Shown here: positions 8,160-15,978 of the stretch, piece by piece
How positions within the stretch are numbered: the stretch's first letter is position 1
How the letters are laid out: each line of letters starts with the position of its first letter
NCBI RefSeq assembly: GCF_002770595.1
Contig: NZ_CP022986.1
Span: 3,038,001-3,102,000, forward strand
Reading direction: 5' to 3'
Origin: Chryseobacterium camelliae
GTDB taxonomy: Bacteria > Bacteroidota > Bacteroidia > Flavobacteriales > Weeksellaceae
Length of the DNA stretch: 64,000 bases
Translations under genes and position numbers: made by a program
The notes under the pieces: generated by a model
The model's database searches: none
Seen by the model: the letters and a program-made list of their open reading frames with translations, nothing else
Told to the model about the DNA's origin: nothing

Positions 8160-8375
8160 ATGAAAAAAACATTTCTGGTTTCTGCCTTACTGGCAGCAAG
8201 TGTATTGAGTGCATTTCCTTTTAGGACTTCATGTGGGAGTACTCTTCAAGTTAGCCAAACTATTGCTGATCACATGACACAGAATCAACTTACAGATTAT
8301 CTGTCTGTATTAAATGGTGAAGCCTGTCCGCAACATGCTAATTCTGCCATTATTATTCACGTTTATTATCATTAA
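8160..8375 (+). CDS. Small secreted peptide, unrecognised
   Basis: 71 residues. Not recognised. A clear signal peptide (MKKTFLVSALLAASVLSAF) is followed by a roughly 50-residue mature part with two Cys (in TSCGS and EACPQH) and a hydrophobic, His-containing tail (HANSAIIIHVYYH). The two Cys could form a disulfide outside the cytoplasm. It has its own possible -7 box and is followed directly by a hairpin, then by the GLPGLI gene, so the peptide message is probably more abundant than the downstream gene. Base composition is AT-richer than in most of the window. Could be a structural, signalling or antagonistic peptide; no function is claimed. Confidence 0.6.
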   Translation: MKKTFLVSALLAASVLSAFPFRTSCGSTLQVSQTIADHMTQNQLTDYLSVLNGEACPQHANSAIIIHVYYH

Positions 8376-8387
8376 TTGTTTAAAATT

Positions 8388-8418
8388 AGACCGCCTTTAA
8401 TCTGGCGGTCTGTTGTTT
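8388..8418 (+). terminator. Hairpin between peptide gene and GLPGLI gene
   Basis: Stem AGACCGCC (8388-8395) / GGCGGTCT (8404-8411), 8-base loop, followed by GTTGTTT. It is a terminator or attenuator allowing some read-through into the gene at 8430, which starts only 12 bases later. Confidence 0.75.
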
Positions 8419-8429
8419 AAAAAGACTAA

Positions 8430-9209
8430 ATGAAAAAAATTATATTATTAATGTTCTTGCTAATGATTACATCTGGTTTTTCTCAAAAAAAATTTGATGT
8501 TGATTATGAAGCAGATTATAAATTGGATTACAAACTTTCCAATGCAAGCAATTATAGAAAAGAAACTACTTTTGCCTTGTTAATTAATGAGAGATCCTCA
8601 TTTTTTAAAGATTTGCATAAATATATTGCTGATTCTCTTGAAGTTGAAAAAGCTAATATTTCATTAGAGGAATCAATGAAATATAATACTGACTTTCGCG
8701 ACTACATTGGAACAACATCTGCAAAAATTTATGTAACTGCTGAGGTAAATTATATTGCTTTTGAGTATCAGGAAATAAATAAAACGGATTGGAAAATAAA
8801 GAATGAATTTAAGACTGTTTCAGGATATAAATGTCAGAAGGCCGAAACTACAAAATATGGCCGTACTTGGATTGCTTGGTTTACTACCGATATTCCTTTT
8901 CAATTTGGACCGTATAAGTTCAATTCTTTACCTGGCTTGATAGCTGAAATATATGATACAAAAGACGATTATCATTATACTTTATATGCATTTAGAAAGC
9001 GAAAATATACGTGCAAATCAGCAAATGTTGCAAAAAATGCTAAAAAGATCACTAAGGAAAAATTCAATGAAGTTTTTAAGAACAGACTCGCAGGCAGAAT
9101 GAAATTGCATGAACAGTATCTGGAAAACAAAGAGGATATTGAACAGTTAAGACGTAATGCAATTGCCGCGGAAAAAACTTATAATCCTATAGAATTAAAT
9201 ATTTATTAA
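8430..9209 (+). CDS. GLPGLI family protein
   Basis: 259 residues with a signal peptide (MKKIILLMFLLMITSGFSQ). The family motif appears as FNSLPGLIAEIYD (first Gly replaced by Ser), preceded by the usual WIAWFTTDIPFQFGPYKF block. GLPGLI proteins are exported Bacteroidota proteins of unknown function, often encoded near TonB receptors or small exported proteins. The C-terminal third is strongly basic with many Lys. Codon use is AT-rich compared with genes on both sides, as for the preceding peptide gene, suggesting the patch is a lineage-specific insertion. Confidence 0.88.
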   Translation: MKKIILLMFLLMITSGFSQKKFDVDYEADYKLDYKLSNASNYRKETTFALLINERSSFFKDLHKYIADSLEVEKANISLEESMKYNTDFRDYIGTTSAKIYVTAEVNYIAFEYQEINKTDWKIKNEFKTVSGYKCQKAETTKYGRTWIAWFTTDIPFQFGPYKFNSLPGLIAEIYDTKDDYHYTLYAFRKRKYTCKSANVAKNAKKITKEKFNEVFKNRLAGRMKLHEQYLENKEDIEQLRRNAIAAEKTYNPIELNIY

Positions 9210-9273
9210 ATATACTTAGACTGACATTAATCATTTACGTCTGAAGAGGCTGCCCTTCAAAACAGCTTTTATA

Positions 9274-9630
9274 TTATTTTTTATGTCTAAAATATTTATC
9301 TAACTCTTCTGTAATTCTAGATACTGAATTTTCATCCGAGACATTAATGATATTTATAACAATATTTCCTTTTTGCACACCTACTCCGCCAGCCCTATCC
9401 TTATTTTCAATATTGTTGATAATCTGAATTTTCTGGTCATCTTTAAAAAGTTCCTGAAGGTCAACATCGAAAATGTCTGCCAGTTTGGGGATATACTGGG
9501 ATTTTATATCAAAGGTTTCATTTTCCCAATTGATATACGTAGCCCGGTCAATATTCAGCTGATCTGCTATATCCTGTTGCGAGAGCTTAGTTTTAGCTCT
9601 TAATCTTTTAAGATTGGTTCCTACTCCCAT
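9274..9630 (-). CDS. XRE-family helix-turn-helix regulator
   Basis: 118 residues. Residues 6-63 form a Cro/C1-type DNA-binding domain: LKRLRAKTKLSQQDIADQLN, then YINWENETFDIKSQYIPKLADIFDVDLQEL. The C-terminal half (about 65-118) is a short domain with a hydrophobic IVINIINVS strand and a charged tail, perhaps for dimerisation. It converges with the GLPGLI gene and is AT-rich like it, so it may control this patch, but no operator was identified. A -7 box lies 16 bases before the start. Confidence 0.88.
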   Translation of the reverse strand: MGVGTNLKRLRAKTKLSQQDIADQLNIDRATYINWENETFDIKSQYIPKLADIFDVDLQELFKDDQKIQIINNIENKDRAGGVGVQKGNIVINIINVSDENSVSRITEELDKYFRHKK

Positions 9631-9646
9631 TACGGTTACTTTTTAG

Positions 9647-9654
9647 CAAATGTA
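9647..9654 (-). promoter_or_regulatory. -7 box (TACATTTG) for the XRE regulator gene
   Basis: Reverse-strand TACATTTG fits TAnnTTTG and ends 16 bases before the start codon at 9630. Confidence 0.45.
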
Positions 9655-9662
9655 ATATTTTT

Positions 9663-10664
9663 TTATGAGTCCGTGGTGTGTTTCTCCACGCGCGTCACAT
9701 TTTCCGGTGTCCACTGTACTCTTTTGACGAAGTTGCGTTCTCTTACCGGACAGTCCATAATCTGGCATACCGGACAGGAGATACTTTTGCAGTCATCCAT
9801 ATGGAAATTGAATTCCACACTGCGCTGGGTATTTTTTGCCAGCAACATGATGACATTTTCCATTTCTTTATGGGCATCCCGAAGACTGTAATACCAGGGA
9901 AGGGTGATGTGGGCATCAATATGGAGGGAAGCCCCGAACTGCTGGATTTTCATATTGTGGATATCAATCCATTCCGTTCTCCGGTTTTCTTCGAGGATGC
10001 TGACGATCTGATTGAGGAGATCGGGATCCTGTTCGTCCATAATGCCGCTTAAAGACCTGCGGACAATCTTATACCCTACAAAGATAATATACAATCCGAA
10101 AACTAAGGCAACCACCGAATCCAGCCAGTAAATTTTAGTAAAGTAAACTACCACGAGACTGATGACAACACCGAGCGTTGTTACCGTATCGGATTGGAGG
10201 TGCTTTCCGGAAGAGATCAGCACGAGCGAGTTTTCTCTGCGGCCTTTTTTGACAGAGATATATCCTAAGATATAATTGACTATCGCAGTTGCCGCAATAA
10301 TTAAGATACCCCAGTCCAGTTTATCCAGTACTTTGCCCGTTAAAAGGCTGTTGATGCCTTCGTAGATGATCATAATCCCTGCAATGGCAATCAGGGCCCC
10401 TTCGATTCCTGAAGTGACAAATTCAACCTTCCCGTGGCCGTACGGATGGTCTTCATCTCTGGGTTTGGCAGCAAGGTGTAGCGAGTATAGCCCCATAAAT
10501 GCACTGATCACATTGACGATGCTTTCCATAGCATCGGAGAAGACGGCATCAGAATTGGTGAGTTTCCACGCAATGAGCTTCCCGATGAAAAGGATGATCC
10601 CAAAAACTGCGATGAGCTTCTGGAATCCTATTTTTTCTGTCTTGTTTTCCTGTTTCCGGTTCAT
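9663..10664 (-). CDS. Cation diffusion facilitator (CDF) transporter
   Basis: 333 residues, six membrane segments followed by a cytoplasmic domain. Family marks are HPYGHGK in the loop after TM2 and the TM5 motif HLQSD. By manual alignment with E. coli FieF the TM2 metal site reads ESIVN, where FieF has DSLVD, so two of the four site-A ligands differ. The C-terminal end carries a Cys cluster (CKSISCPVCQIMDC, spacing C-x4-C-x2-C-x4-C). It should export a divalent metal such as Zn, Fe, Mn or Co in exchange for protons; the metal cannot be fixed from sequence. Confidence 0.92.
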   Translation of the reverse strand: MNRKQENKTEKIGFQKLIAVFGIILFIGKLIAWKLTNSDAVFSDAMESIVNVISAFMGLYSLHLAAKPRDEDHPYGHGKVEFVTSGIEGALIAIAGIMIIYEGINSLLTGKVLDKLDWGILIIAATAIVNYILGYISVKKGRRENSLVLISSGKHLQSDTVTTLGVVISLVVVYFTKIYWLDSVVALVFGLYIIFVGYKIVRRSLSGIMDEQDPDLLNQIVSILEENRRTEWIDIHNMKIQQFGASLHIDAHITLPWYYSLRDAHKEMENVIMLLAKNTQRSVEFNFHMDDCKSISCPVCQIMDCPVRERNFVKRVQWTPENVTRVEKHTTDS

Positions 10665-10673
10665 AAGTTCGGA

Positions 10674-10706
10674 TAAAAAAAGAATCCCATTCTGAGATTC
10701 TTTTTT
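10674..10706 (-). terminator. Terminator after asd
   Basis: AGAATC (10681-10686) pairs with GATTCT (10696-10701), extended by an A run on the left and a T run on the right, so it can work on either strand. It lies just after the asd stop on the reverse strand. Confidence 0.7.
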
Positions 10707-10716
10707 ATTTGTTAGT

Positions 10717-11709
10717 TTATACTAAGTTATGTTCTACAAGGTATTCTGCAATCTGTACCGCGTTGGTAGCAGCTCCTTTCCTGAGGTTGTCTGCTACGAT
10801 CCAGAGATTCAGGGTCTTGGGCTGCGAAAGGTCCCGCCTGATTCTTCCGACGAACACTTCATCTTTGCCTTCCGAATAGAGCGGCATCGGGTAGTGGTTG
10901 TTTTTCACATCATCCATAACGACTACGCCGGGTGTTTCGGAAAGGATCTTTCTCACTTCATCCAGGTCAAACTCGTTTTCAAATTCGATGTTAACGCTTT
11001 CAGAATGTCCTCCCTGCACAGGCACTCTTACGGCAGTGGCAGTCAGATTGAAGGTATCGTCACCCAGGATTTTCTTAGGCTCCTTCATCAGCTTTATTTC
11101 TTCTTTCGTATAATCATCGTCACCGAATACATCACAGTGCGGCAATGCATTTTTGAAGATCTGATACGGATAGACTCTGGAAACGGAGTCATCCCCACTG
11201 ATTTCAGCGTTCAGCTGGTCTACCGCTGCTTTTCCGGTACCGGTTACCGACTGGTAAGTAGATACAATGACTCTTTTAAGATCATATCTTTTATTGAGCG
11301 GTCCCAGAACCATCACCAGCTGAATGGTAGAGCAGTTCGGGTTGGCGATGATTTTATCTTCTTTGGTTAAAACATCAGCGTTGATTTCCGGTACCACCAG
11401 TTTTTTATCCGGATCCATCCTCCAGGCGGAAGAATTATCGATCACGGTAATGCCTGCTTCCGCAAACTGCGGGGCAAATTCCAGCGAAGTGGATCCGCCG
11501 GCAGAAAAAATGGCGATATCAGGTTTTGCGGCAATAGCGTCTTTTATGCTTACAATCGTAAATTCCTCCTGTTTATACTTCACCTTCTTACCTACAGATT
11601 TTTCGGATGCTACCGGGATTAATTCTGTGACAGGGAAGTTTCTCTCCTCCAAAACTTTAAGCATAACCTGGCCAACCATTCCTGTTGAACCTACTACTGC
11701 TACTTTCAT
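10717..11709 (-). CDS. asd: Aspartate-semialdehyde dehydrogenase
   Basis: 330 residues, full length. NADP-binding GSTGMVGQVML at 7-17, the active-site Cys126 in NPNCSTIQLV, and the acid/base His in GGHSESVNIEF. The enzyme reduces aspartyl phosphate to aspartate semialdehyde in the cytoplasm, feeding lysine, diaminopimelate, threonine and methionine synthesis. It stands alone with its own terminator. No unusual features. Confidence 0.96.
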   Translation of the reverse strand: MKVAVVGSTGMVGQVMLKVLEERNFPVTELIPVASEKSVGKKVKYKQEEFTIVSIKDAIAAKPDIAIFSAGGSTSLEFAPQFAEAGITVIDNSSAWRMDPDKKLVVPEINADVLTKEDKIIANPNCSTIQLVMVLGPLNKRYDLKRVIVSTYQSVTGTGKAAVDQLNAEISGDDSVSRVYPYQIFKNALPHCDVFGDDDYTKEEIKLMKEPKKILGDDTFNLTATAVRVPVQGGHSESVNIEFENEFDLDEVRKILSETPGVVVMDDVKNNHYPMPLYSEGKDEVFVGRIRRDLSQPKTLNLWIVADNLRKGAATNAVQIAEYLVEHNLV

Positions 11710-11774
11710 TGATGTAATAAATATTTAAATATTAAACTCTAAAAGAGTTATGGCTTATAACTCCTAATTTATAT

Positions 11775-12206
11775 CTATGCCCCGAAGACTCTGGCCCAAG
11801 GGAATGCAAAGGTAAATAATCCTACTGCAATAAGCCCCATGATTACAATGGCAAGGGAAATCGTATCATTGGATTTTATTTTTTTATTGATGATGGTCAT
11901 CAGTACGGCACCAATCAGCATAGAGAAAGGGTGCTCTACATACTGGAACCTCAGGTAAGAATCTTTCATCACGGATCCCATGTCCATTCCTTTGCTGAAA
12001 TTGATGATCAGCATGGTAAGCCCTATCAGGAACTGAATGTGGAAGAAGATCATGGTAAACAGGGTGGTCTTTTTCAGAAAGCCGTTCACTTTACCGCTGA
12101 ATCCGAACATGGTAGTTAAAAGAGCAATAACAAATAATGCTACCAGAAGCAGTTCCAGGTATCCAAATCCTTTGTGTGCATTCAATAAAATGTTGTAAAA
12201 ATCCAT
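11775..12206 (-). CDS. Four-helix membrane protein, unknown function
   Basis: 143 residues from the ATG at 12206 (MDFYNILLNAHKGFGYLEL); the longer reading frame begins inside the promoter box. Four hydrophobic segments, with an N-terminal ILLNAHKGFGYLE motif resembling the NxHSGxRYL pattern of small Bacteroidota membrane proteins sometimes labelled cytochrome-b-like. His residues in helices 1, 2 and 3 (NAHKG, FFHIQF, VEHPF) could bind haem or metal, which is inference only. It is followed by a gap and then asd, without clear operon links. Confidence 0.7.
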   Translation of the reverse strand: MDFYNILLNAHKGFGYLELLLVALFVIALLTTMFGFSGKVNGFLKKTTLFTMIFFHIQFLIGLTMLIINFSKGMDMGSVMKDSYLRFQYVEHPFSMLIGAVLMTIINKKIKSNDTISLAIVIMGLIAVGLFTFAFPWARVFGA

Positions 12207-12224
12207 AGTCAATTTTTTTGTACA

Positions 12225-12232
12225 CAAATATA
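12225..12232 (-). promoter_or_regulatory. -7 box (TATATTTG) for the four-helix membrane protein gene
   Basis: Reverse-strand TATATTTG fits TAnnTTTG and ends 18 bases before the start codon at 12206. Confidence 0.5.
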
Positions 12233-12234
12233 AC

Positions 12235-12260
12235 AAAAATCCCGGCTTGTTGCCGGGATT
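12235..12260 (-). terminator. Terminator after the complete TonB receptor gene
   Basis: CCCGGC (12241-12246) pairs with GCCGGG (12252-12257) around TTGTT; on the reverse strand ATTTTT follows. It lies 28 bases after the receptor stop codon. Confidence 0.8.
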
Positions 12261-12287
12261 TGATAGGGATAAAATCTAATGTTTTTC

Positions 12288-14897
12288 TTAGAAGTTGAAT
12301 GATAATGTGGCAGCCCATGTTCTTCCGAATCCGAAATATACACGGTTTGACGTATCAATACCTTTGAAGAAATTATTAGGATTATTAATGTAATTATTAT
12401 ACTGTTGCTGAGCAGTTACACCTCCAGCATCTTTGAAGTCACCCTGCTGCTTAACAAAGTTATTGGTGGCACCGTCCTGGATATACGTTTTATCAAACAA
12501 GTTGTATACGTTTGCTCCGATGGTAAAGAATTTAGAGTCATCCTTTAATCTTATTTTGTAAGACACACCAACATCTGTTAAATTATAATCAGGTAATTTT
12601 AGTACCCCTCTTTCCTGGTTGGCAGGATTTGAGAATGTAGCAATATCAATAGATGAATACAGTTTTCCAACATAACGCCATCCTGCATAGATGCTTAAGT
12701 CTTTTACCGGCTTAAGAGTCGCTCCCAGAGCAGCTGTCATTTGCGGGATACTGTTGTTGCTTGTTCCTCCTACTTTTACTTTATCAAGATAAAGGGTCGT
12801 TGTATTAGAATCACCGGCAACGGTTAAAGGATTATTGTTTCCGTCAAATGTTGTCCCGGTAGCATTTCCTTCATAGTGGTAATCACCCCAAGAGAACATT
12901 CCGTTGAATTCTAAGAAGCTGTTAAGTCTGTATACTGCATCTACTTCAACTCCCTGGTGGATTTCAGTGATCCCGTTCATTTCTGCATAAGCGTCCGTTA
13001 CGTTAGGAACCGTAATCGTTCTCCTTAAAGCTCTGTCTTTCCACTGCGTTCTGTAAAGGTTAACATTCGCATTGAATTTTGCAGATCTGAATCCGTATCC
13101 AACTTCGGCAGAGAAGATTTTCTCGTTGGTAAGCTGAGGGTTCACTACTTGCTGGTTGCTAGGATATACCGTATTCATAAACGGCTGCTTGCTGTAATAA
13201 CCAATGTTGGCAAAAACATTATTATTATCATCAATGTTATAGTTTGCACCTCCTTTAATATTGTATCCGAAGATGTTTTTGAATCCGGTCTTTCTGTTTA
13301 CCGTCTGGTTTCTCTGTACTGTAACGCCATCCTGAACGAACTCGTCAATTCTCTGATATCCCTGGTTTGAAACGGATCCCTGGATGAAAGCAGATAAATC
13401 GTTTTTAGAATATTCGATTTGCCCGAATCCACTATACCAAAGTACTTCACCGTCATTGCTGAATCCTACTCTCTCGTTTAACGGAACCTGGCTTCCACCG
13501 AAAGGGTTCCAGTTTAATTTCTTATAATCAGAAGTAGCCGTCACCACGTTAGGTGCGATGTTCTTATTAGCGTTGTCTTTGTATCCTGCTGCTCCGTAAA
13601 GATCTGAAATCACCTGATAATGATACCCGTAATAGTATCTGTTATCTGTACCTATTGAGAAATTCCAGTTGTCATTTACTTTATGCTGGAAGTTGGCTAA
13701 GATACCATACCAGTTGTGAGAATTGATGCTGGCTCTGCGGATAAGGGTACTTCCTGCATTGGCTGCATTTACGTTCACAGCCGCATTCTCAGCGAATAAT
13801 TTATCGTAATTGTAAAGTCCTTGTGCATCTCTGAAGTATGGTACACCATTTACAGAAGCGGTAAGGTTTCTTCCGTTTACTCTACCAAGGTCACCTGTTC
13901 CGCCACCTCTACCATTAGACATATAGGCTACGGTACTTAATTTGGATTTTTCATTGAATGTCCAATCCCAGTTTAACATCATAACAGGCTTGTTATAATA
14001 GTTGGATCTGTTGGATAATGCCACTCTTCTGCCTTCTGCATTGGTGTAATATCCCCAGTCGCTATTATACGTTCTGTCCGGTGTTCCGTCATTATCCGGA
14101 TTGTATCTGATATAGTCGGAAATAGTAGGTGCAAAAGATCTTTGATCGTGCCACTGTGGAGCTCCTGTAATCGTAAACTGTAAATTATGCTTTGGGTTTA
14201 CTTCCCAACCTAAAGCAAAGAAGTATGTATATGCTTCATAATCTGTGTTCTGAATATAAGTAGATCCTGATTGTCTACCCATTAAGAATGATGAAGACCA
14301 TCCTTTATCAGATTTTCCGGTATTATAAGCAAATGAAGTTTTTAAATAATCATTGTTACCAACCCCTAATCTTACAATACCGCCTTTTTTCATGTCGGCT
14401 GATTTTGTAATAAAGTTCATCGTACCTCCTACAGATGCGATCGCCAGTTTGGAAGAACCAAGTCCTCTCTGTACCTGGATAAAGCTTGTTACATCAGAAA
14501 GACCCGTCCAGTTTGAAAAATAAACAGTACCCCCCTCCATATCATTAACAGGCATACCGTTTACCATTACTGCAATGTTTCTGGATTCGAACCCACGCAT
14601 AACAATCTGAGAGTCTCCGAAACCACCACCACCTTTTGTAGCATATACGGAAGGTGTTGTATTAAGTAATTCAACAAGCTCTTGGTTTCCTTGTCTTTCA
14701 AGAATCTGTGCTGCCTTAATGGTAGAAACAGCTACCGGTGTCTTTCTATCTTTAGCGATATCTGTAACACCTCTTAGGATTACCTCTTCAATGTCTTTGG
14801 ACTTAGAAACGGTATCCTGAACTTGCTGAGCATAATAGACACTAGCTGTAGACAGTGTAATTACTGCAGTTAGAATCGATTTGTTGATTAATTTCAT
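12288..14897 (-). CDS. TonB-dependent receptor with plug domain
   Basis: 869 residues, complete. Signal peptide (about 1-23, ending YYAQ), a short linker with an IEEVILRG segment that serves as the TonB-box region, then a plug domain (about 50-170: LVELLNTTPSVYATKGG, VMRGFESRNIAVMVNGMPVNDMEGG, and GLGSSKLAIASVGGTMNFITK). The rest is a 22-strand-type barrel ending in Phe (AATLSFNF). There is no N-terminal carboxypeptidase-like domain, so it is not SusC-like, and no SusD partner follows. The barrel has many Asn/Tyr-rich loops. Substrate unknown. It is transcribed alone and ends at a strong terminator. Confidence 0.93.
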   Translation of the reverse strand: MKLINKSILTAVITLSTASVYYAQQVQDTVSKSKDIEEVILRGVTDIAKDRKTPVAVSTIKAAQILERQGNQELVELLNTTPSVYATKGGGGFGDSQIVMRGFESRNIAVMVNGMPVNDMEGGTVYFSNWTGLSDVTSFIQVQRGLGSSKLAIASVGGTMNFITKSADMKKGGIVRLGVGNNDYLKTSFAYNTGKSDKGWSSSFLMGRQSGSTYIQNTDYEAYTYFFALGWEVNPKHNLQFTITGAPQWHDQRSFAPTISDYIRYNPDNDGTPDRTYNSDWGYYTNAEGRRVALSNRSNYYNKPVMMLNWDWTFNEKSKLSTVAYMSNGRGGGTGDLGRVNGRNLTASVNGVPYFRDAQGLYNYDKLFAENAAVNVNAANAGSTLIRRASINSHNWYGILANFQHKVNDNWNFSIGTDNRYYYGYHYQVISDLYGAAGYKDNANKNIAPNVVTATSDYKKLNWNPFGGSQVPLNERVGFSNDGEVLWYSGFGQIEYSKNDLSAFIQGSVSNQGYQRIDEFVQDGVTVQRNQTVNRKTGFKNIFGYNIKGGANYNIDDNNNVFANIGYYSKQPFMNTVYPSNQQVVNPQLTNEKIFSAEVGYGFRSAKFNANVNLYRTQWKDRALRRTITVPNVTDAYAEMNGITEIHQGVEVDAVYRLNSFLEFNGMFSWGDYHYEGNATGTTFDGNNNPLTVAGDSNTTTLYLDKVKVGGTSNNSIPQMTAALGATLKPVKDLSIYAGWRYVGKLYSSIDIATFSNPANQERGVLKLPDYNLTDVGVSYKIRLKDDSKFFTIGANVYNLFDKTYIQDGATNNFVKQQGDFKDAGGVTAQQQYNNYINNPNNFFKGIDTSNRVYFGFGRTWAATLSFNF

Positions 14898-15106
14898 AAT
14901 CGTTAGTAATAGTTAGATTTAATTTTCTGCAAAATTGAGGAAATAAATTTTAACCAATATTAACTTTATGTTAATTTTTAATCATTCTTATTAGCTTTTA
15001 TAAAATTGATTTTCAATGTACTGCATAATTGTTGATATTTAACATGAAAAAAATCATATTATTGAATTTTTAACAAATCAATACCATTTTTATTAAAAAT
15101 TCAACG

Positions 15107-15967
15107 TTATTTCACAGCTTTAAGGCTTAAATCAATATTTTGTGCTGAATGAGTAAGCGCGCCGGCAGAAATATACGTAACCCCTGTGGAAGCAATTTCC
15201 TTTAACATATCACGTGTAATTCCTCCTGACGCTTCACTTTCACAGGCGCCACTAATCATCTTAACCGCTTTTTTCATGGTTTTCACATCCATATTGTCCA
15301 GCATGATCCTGTCTGCTTTTGCCCGGATCGCCTCTTCAACTTCCTCCAGGTTTCTGGTTTCCACTTCTATTTTAAGCTTCTTTTTATTTTTTTTGATGTA
15401 ATCCTTTGCCATTTTCACCGCATTGGTAATGCTGCCGTTATAATCAATGTGGTTGTCTTTCAGCATGATCATGTCATACAATCCGTAACGGTGATTGGTG
15501 CCTCCGCCAATAGCGACCGCCCATTTCTCACAGATCCTGAAATTAGGCGTGGTTTTCCGGGTGTCCAGAAGTTTGGTTTTGGTTCCAACAAGGCGGGAAT
15601 CCCAGTCATGGGTAAGGGTCGCGATACCACTCATGCGCTGCATGCAGTTCAGCACAAGCCTCTCGGTAGAAAGGATGGACTGTGCGCTTCCGGATACGAC
15701 AAAGGCAAGATCTCCTGCCTTGGCTGCTTCACCGTCTTTAATGAAAACTTCAACACTCAGGTTTTTGTCAAATGTTTTAAAGATCATCTCGGCCATTTCC
15801 ACGCCTGCCAGAATGCAGTCCTGCTTTACCAGCAGTTTTGCGCTCTGCTCAAGGTCTTTCGGGATGGTGGAAAGAGTAGAGTGGTCTCCGTCCTGAATAT
15901 CTTCTTCCAAAGCATTTTTAATGAACTGCTTTAATGCTTTATCGGTCACATATGCCGGTCTTTTCAT
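15107..15967 (-). CDS. nadC: Nicotinate-nucleotide pyrophosphorylase (carboxylating)
   Basis: 286 residues, full length. Motifs: EEDIQDGDHST near the start, NCMQRMSGIAT, DTRKTTPNFR, GGGTNHRYGLYDMIMLKDNH, and a late SGGITRDML. It joins quinolinate and PRPP to make nicotinate mononucleotide with loss of CO2, the third step of de novo NAD synthesis. It starts 11 bases after nadB, so the two form an operon. The quinolinate synthase gene nadA is not in the window. Confidence 0.96.
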   Translation of the reverse strand: MKRPAYVTDKALKQFIKNALEEDIQDGDHSTLSTIPKDLEQSAKLLVKQDCILAGVEMAEMIFKTFDKNLSVEVFIKDGEAAKAGDLAFVVSGSAQSILSTERLVLNCMQRMSGIATLTHDWDSRLVGTKTKLLDTRKTTPNFRICEKWAVAIGGGTNHRYGLYDMIMLKDNHIDYNGSITNAVKMAKDYIKKNKKKLKIEVETRNLEEVEEAIRAKADRIMLDNMDVKTMKKAVKMISGACESEASGGITRDMLKEIASTGVTYISAGALTHSAQNIDLSLKAVK

Positions 15968-15978
15968 AGTATGTGGGA

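Noticed and set aside
14898..15106. Riboswitch or regulatory RNA upstream of the complete TonB receptor
   Set aside because: The gap is AT-rich with only weak pairings and no recognised cobalamin or other riboswitch core.
15449..15934. Forward open frame of 161 codons
   Set aside because: Antisense to nadC, which has all expected motifs; no domain seen in the shadow frame.
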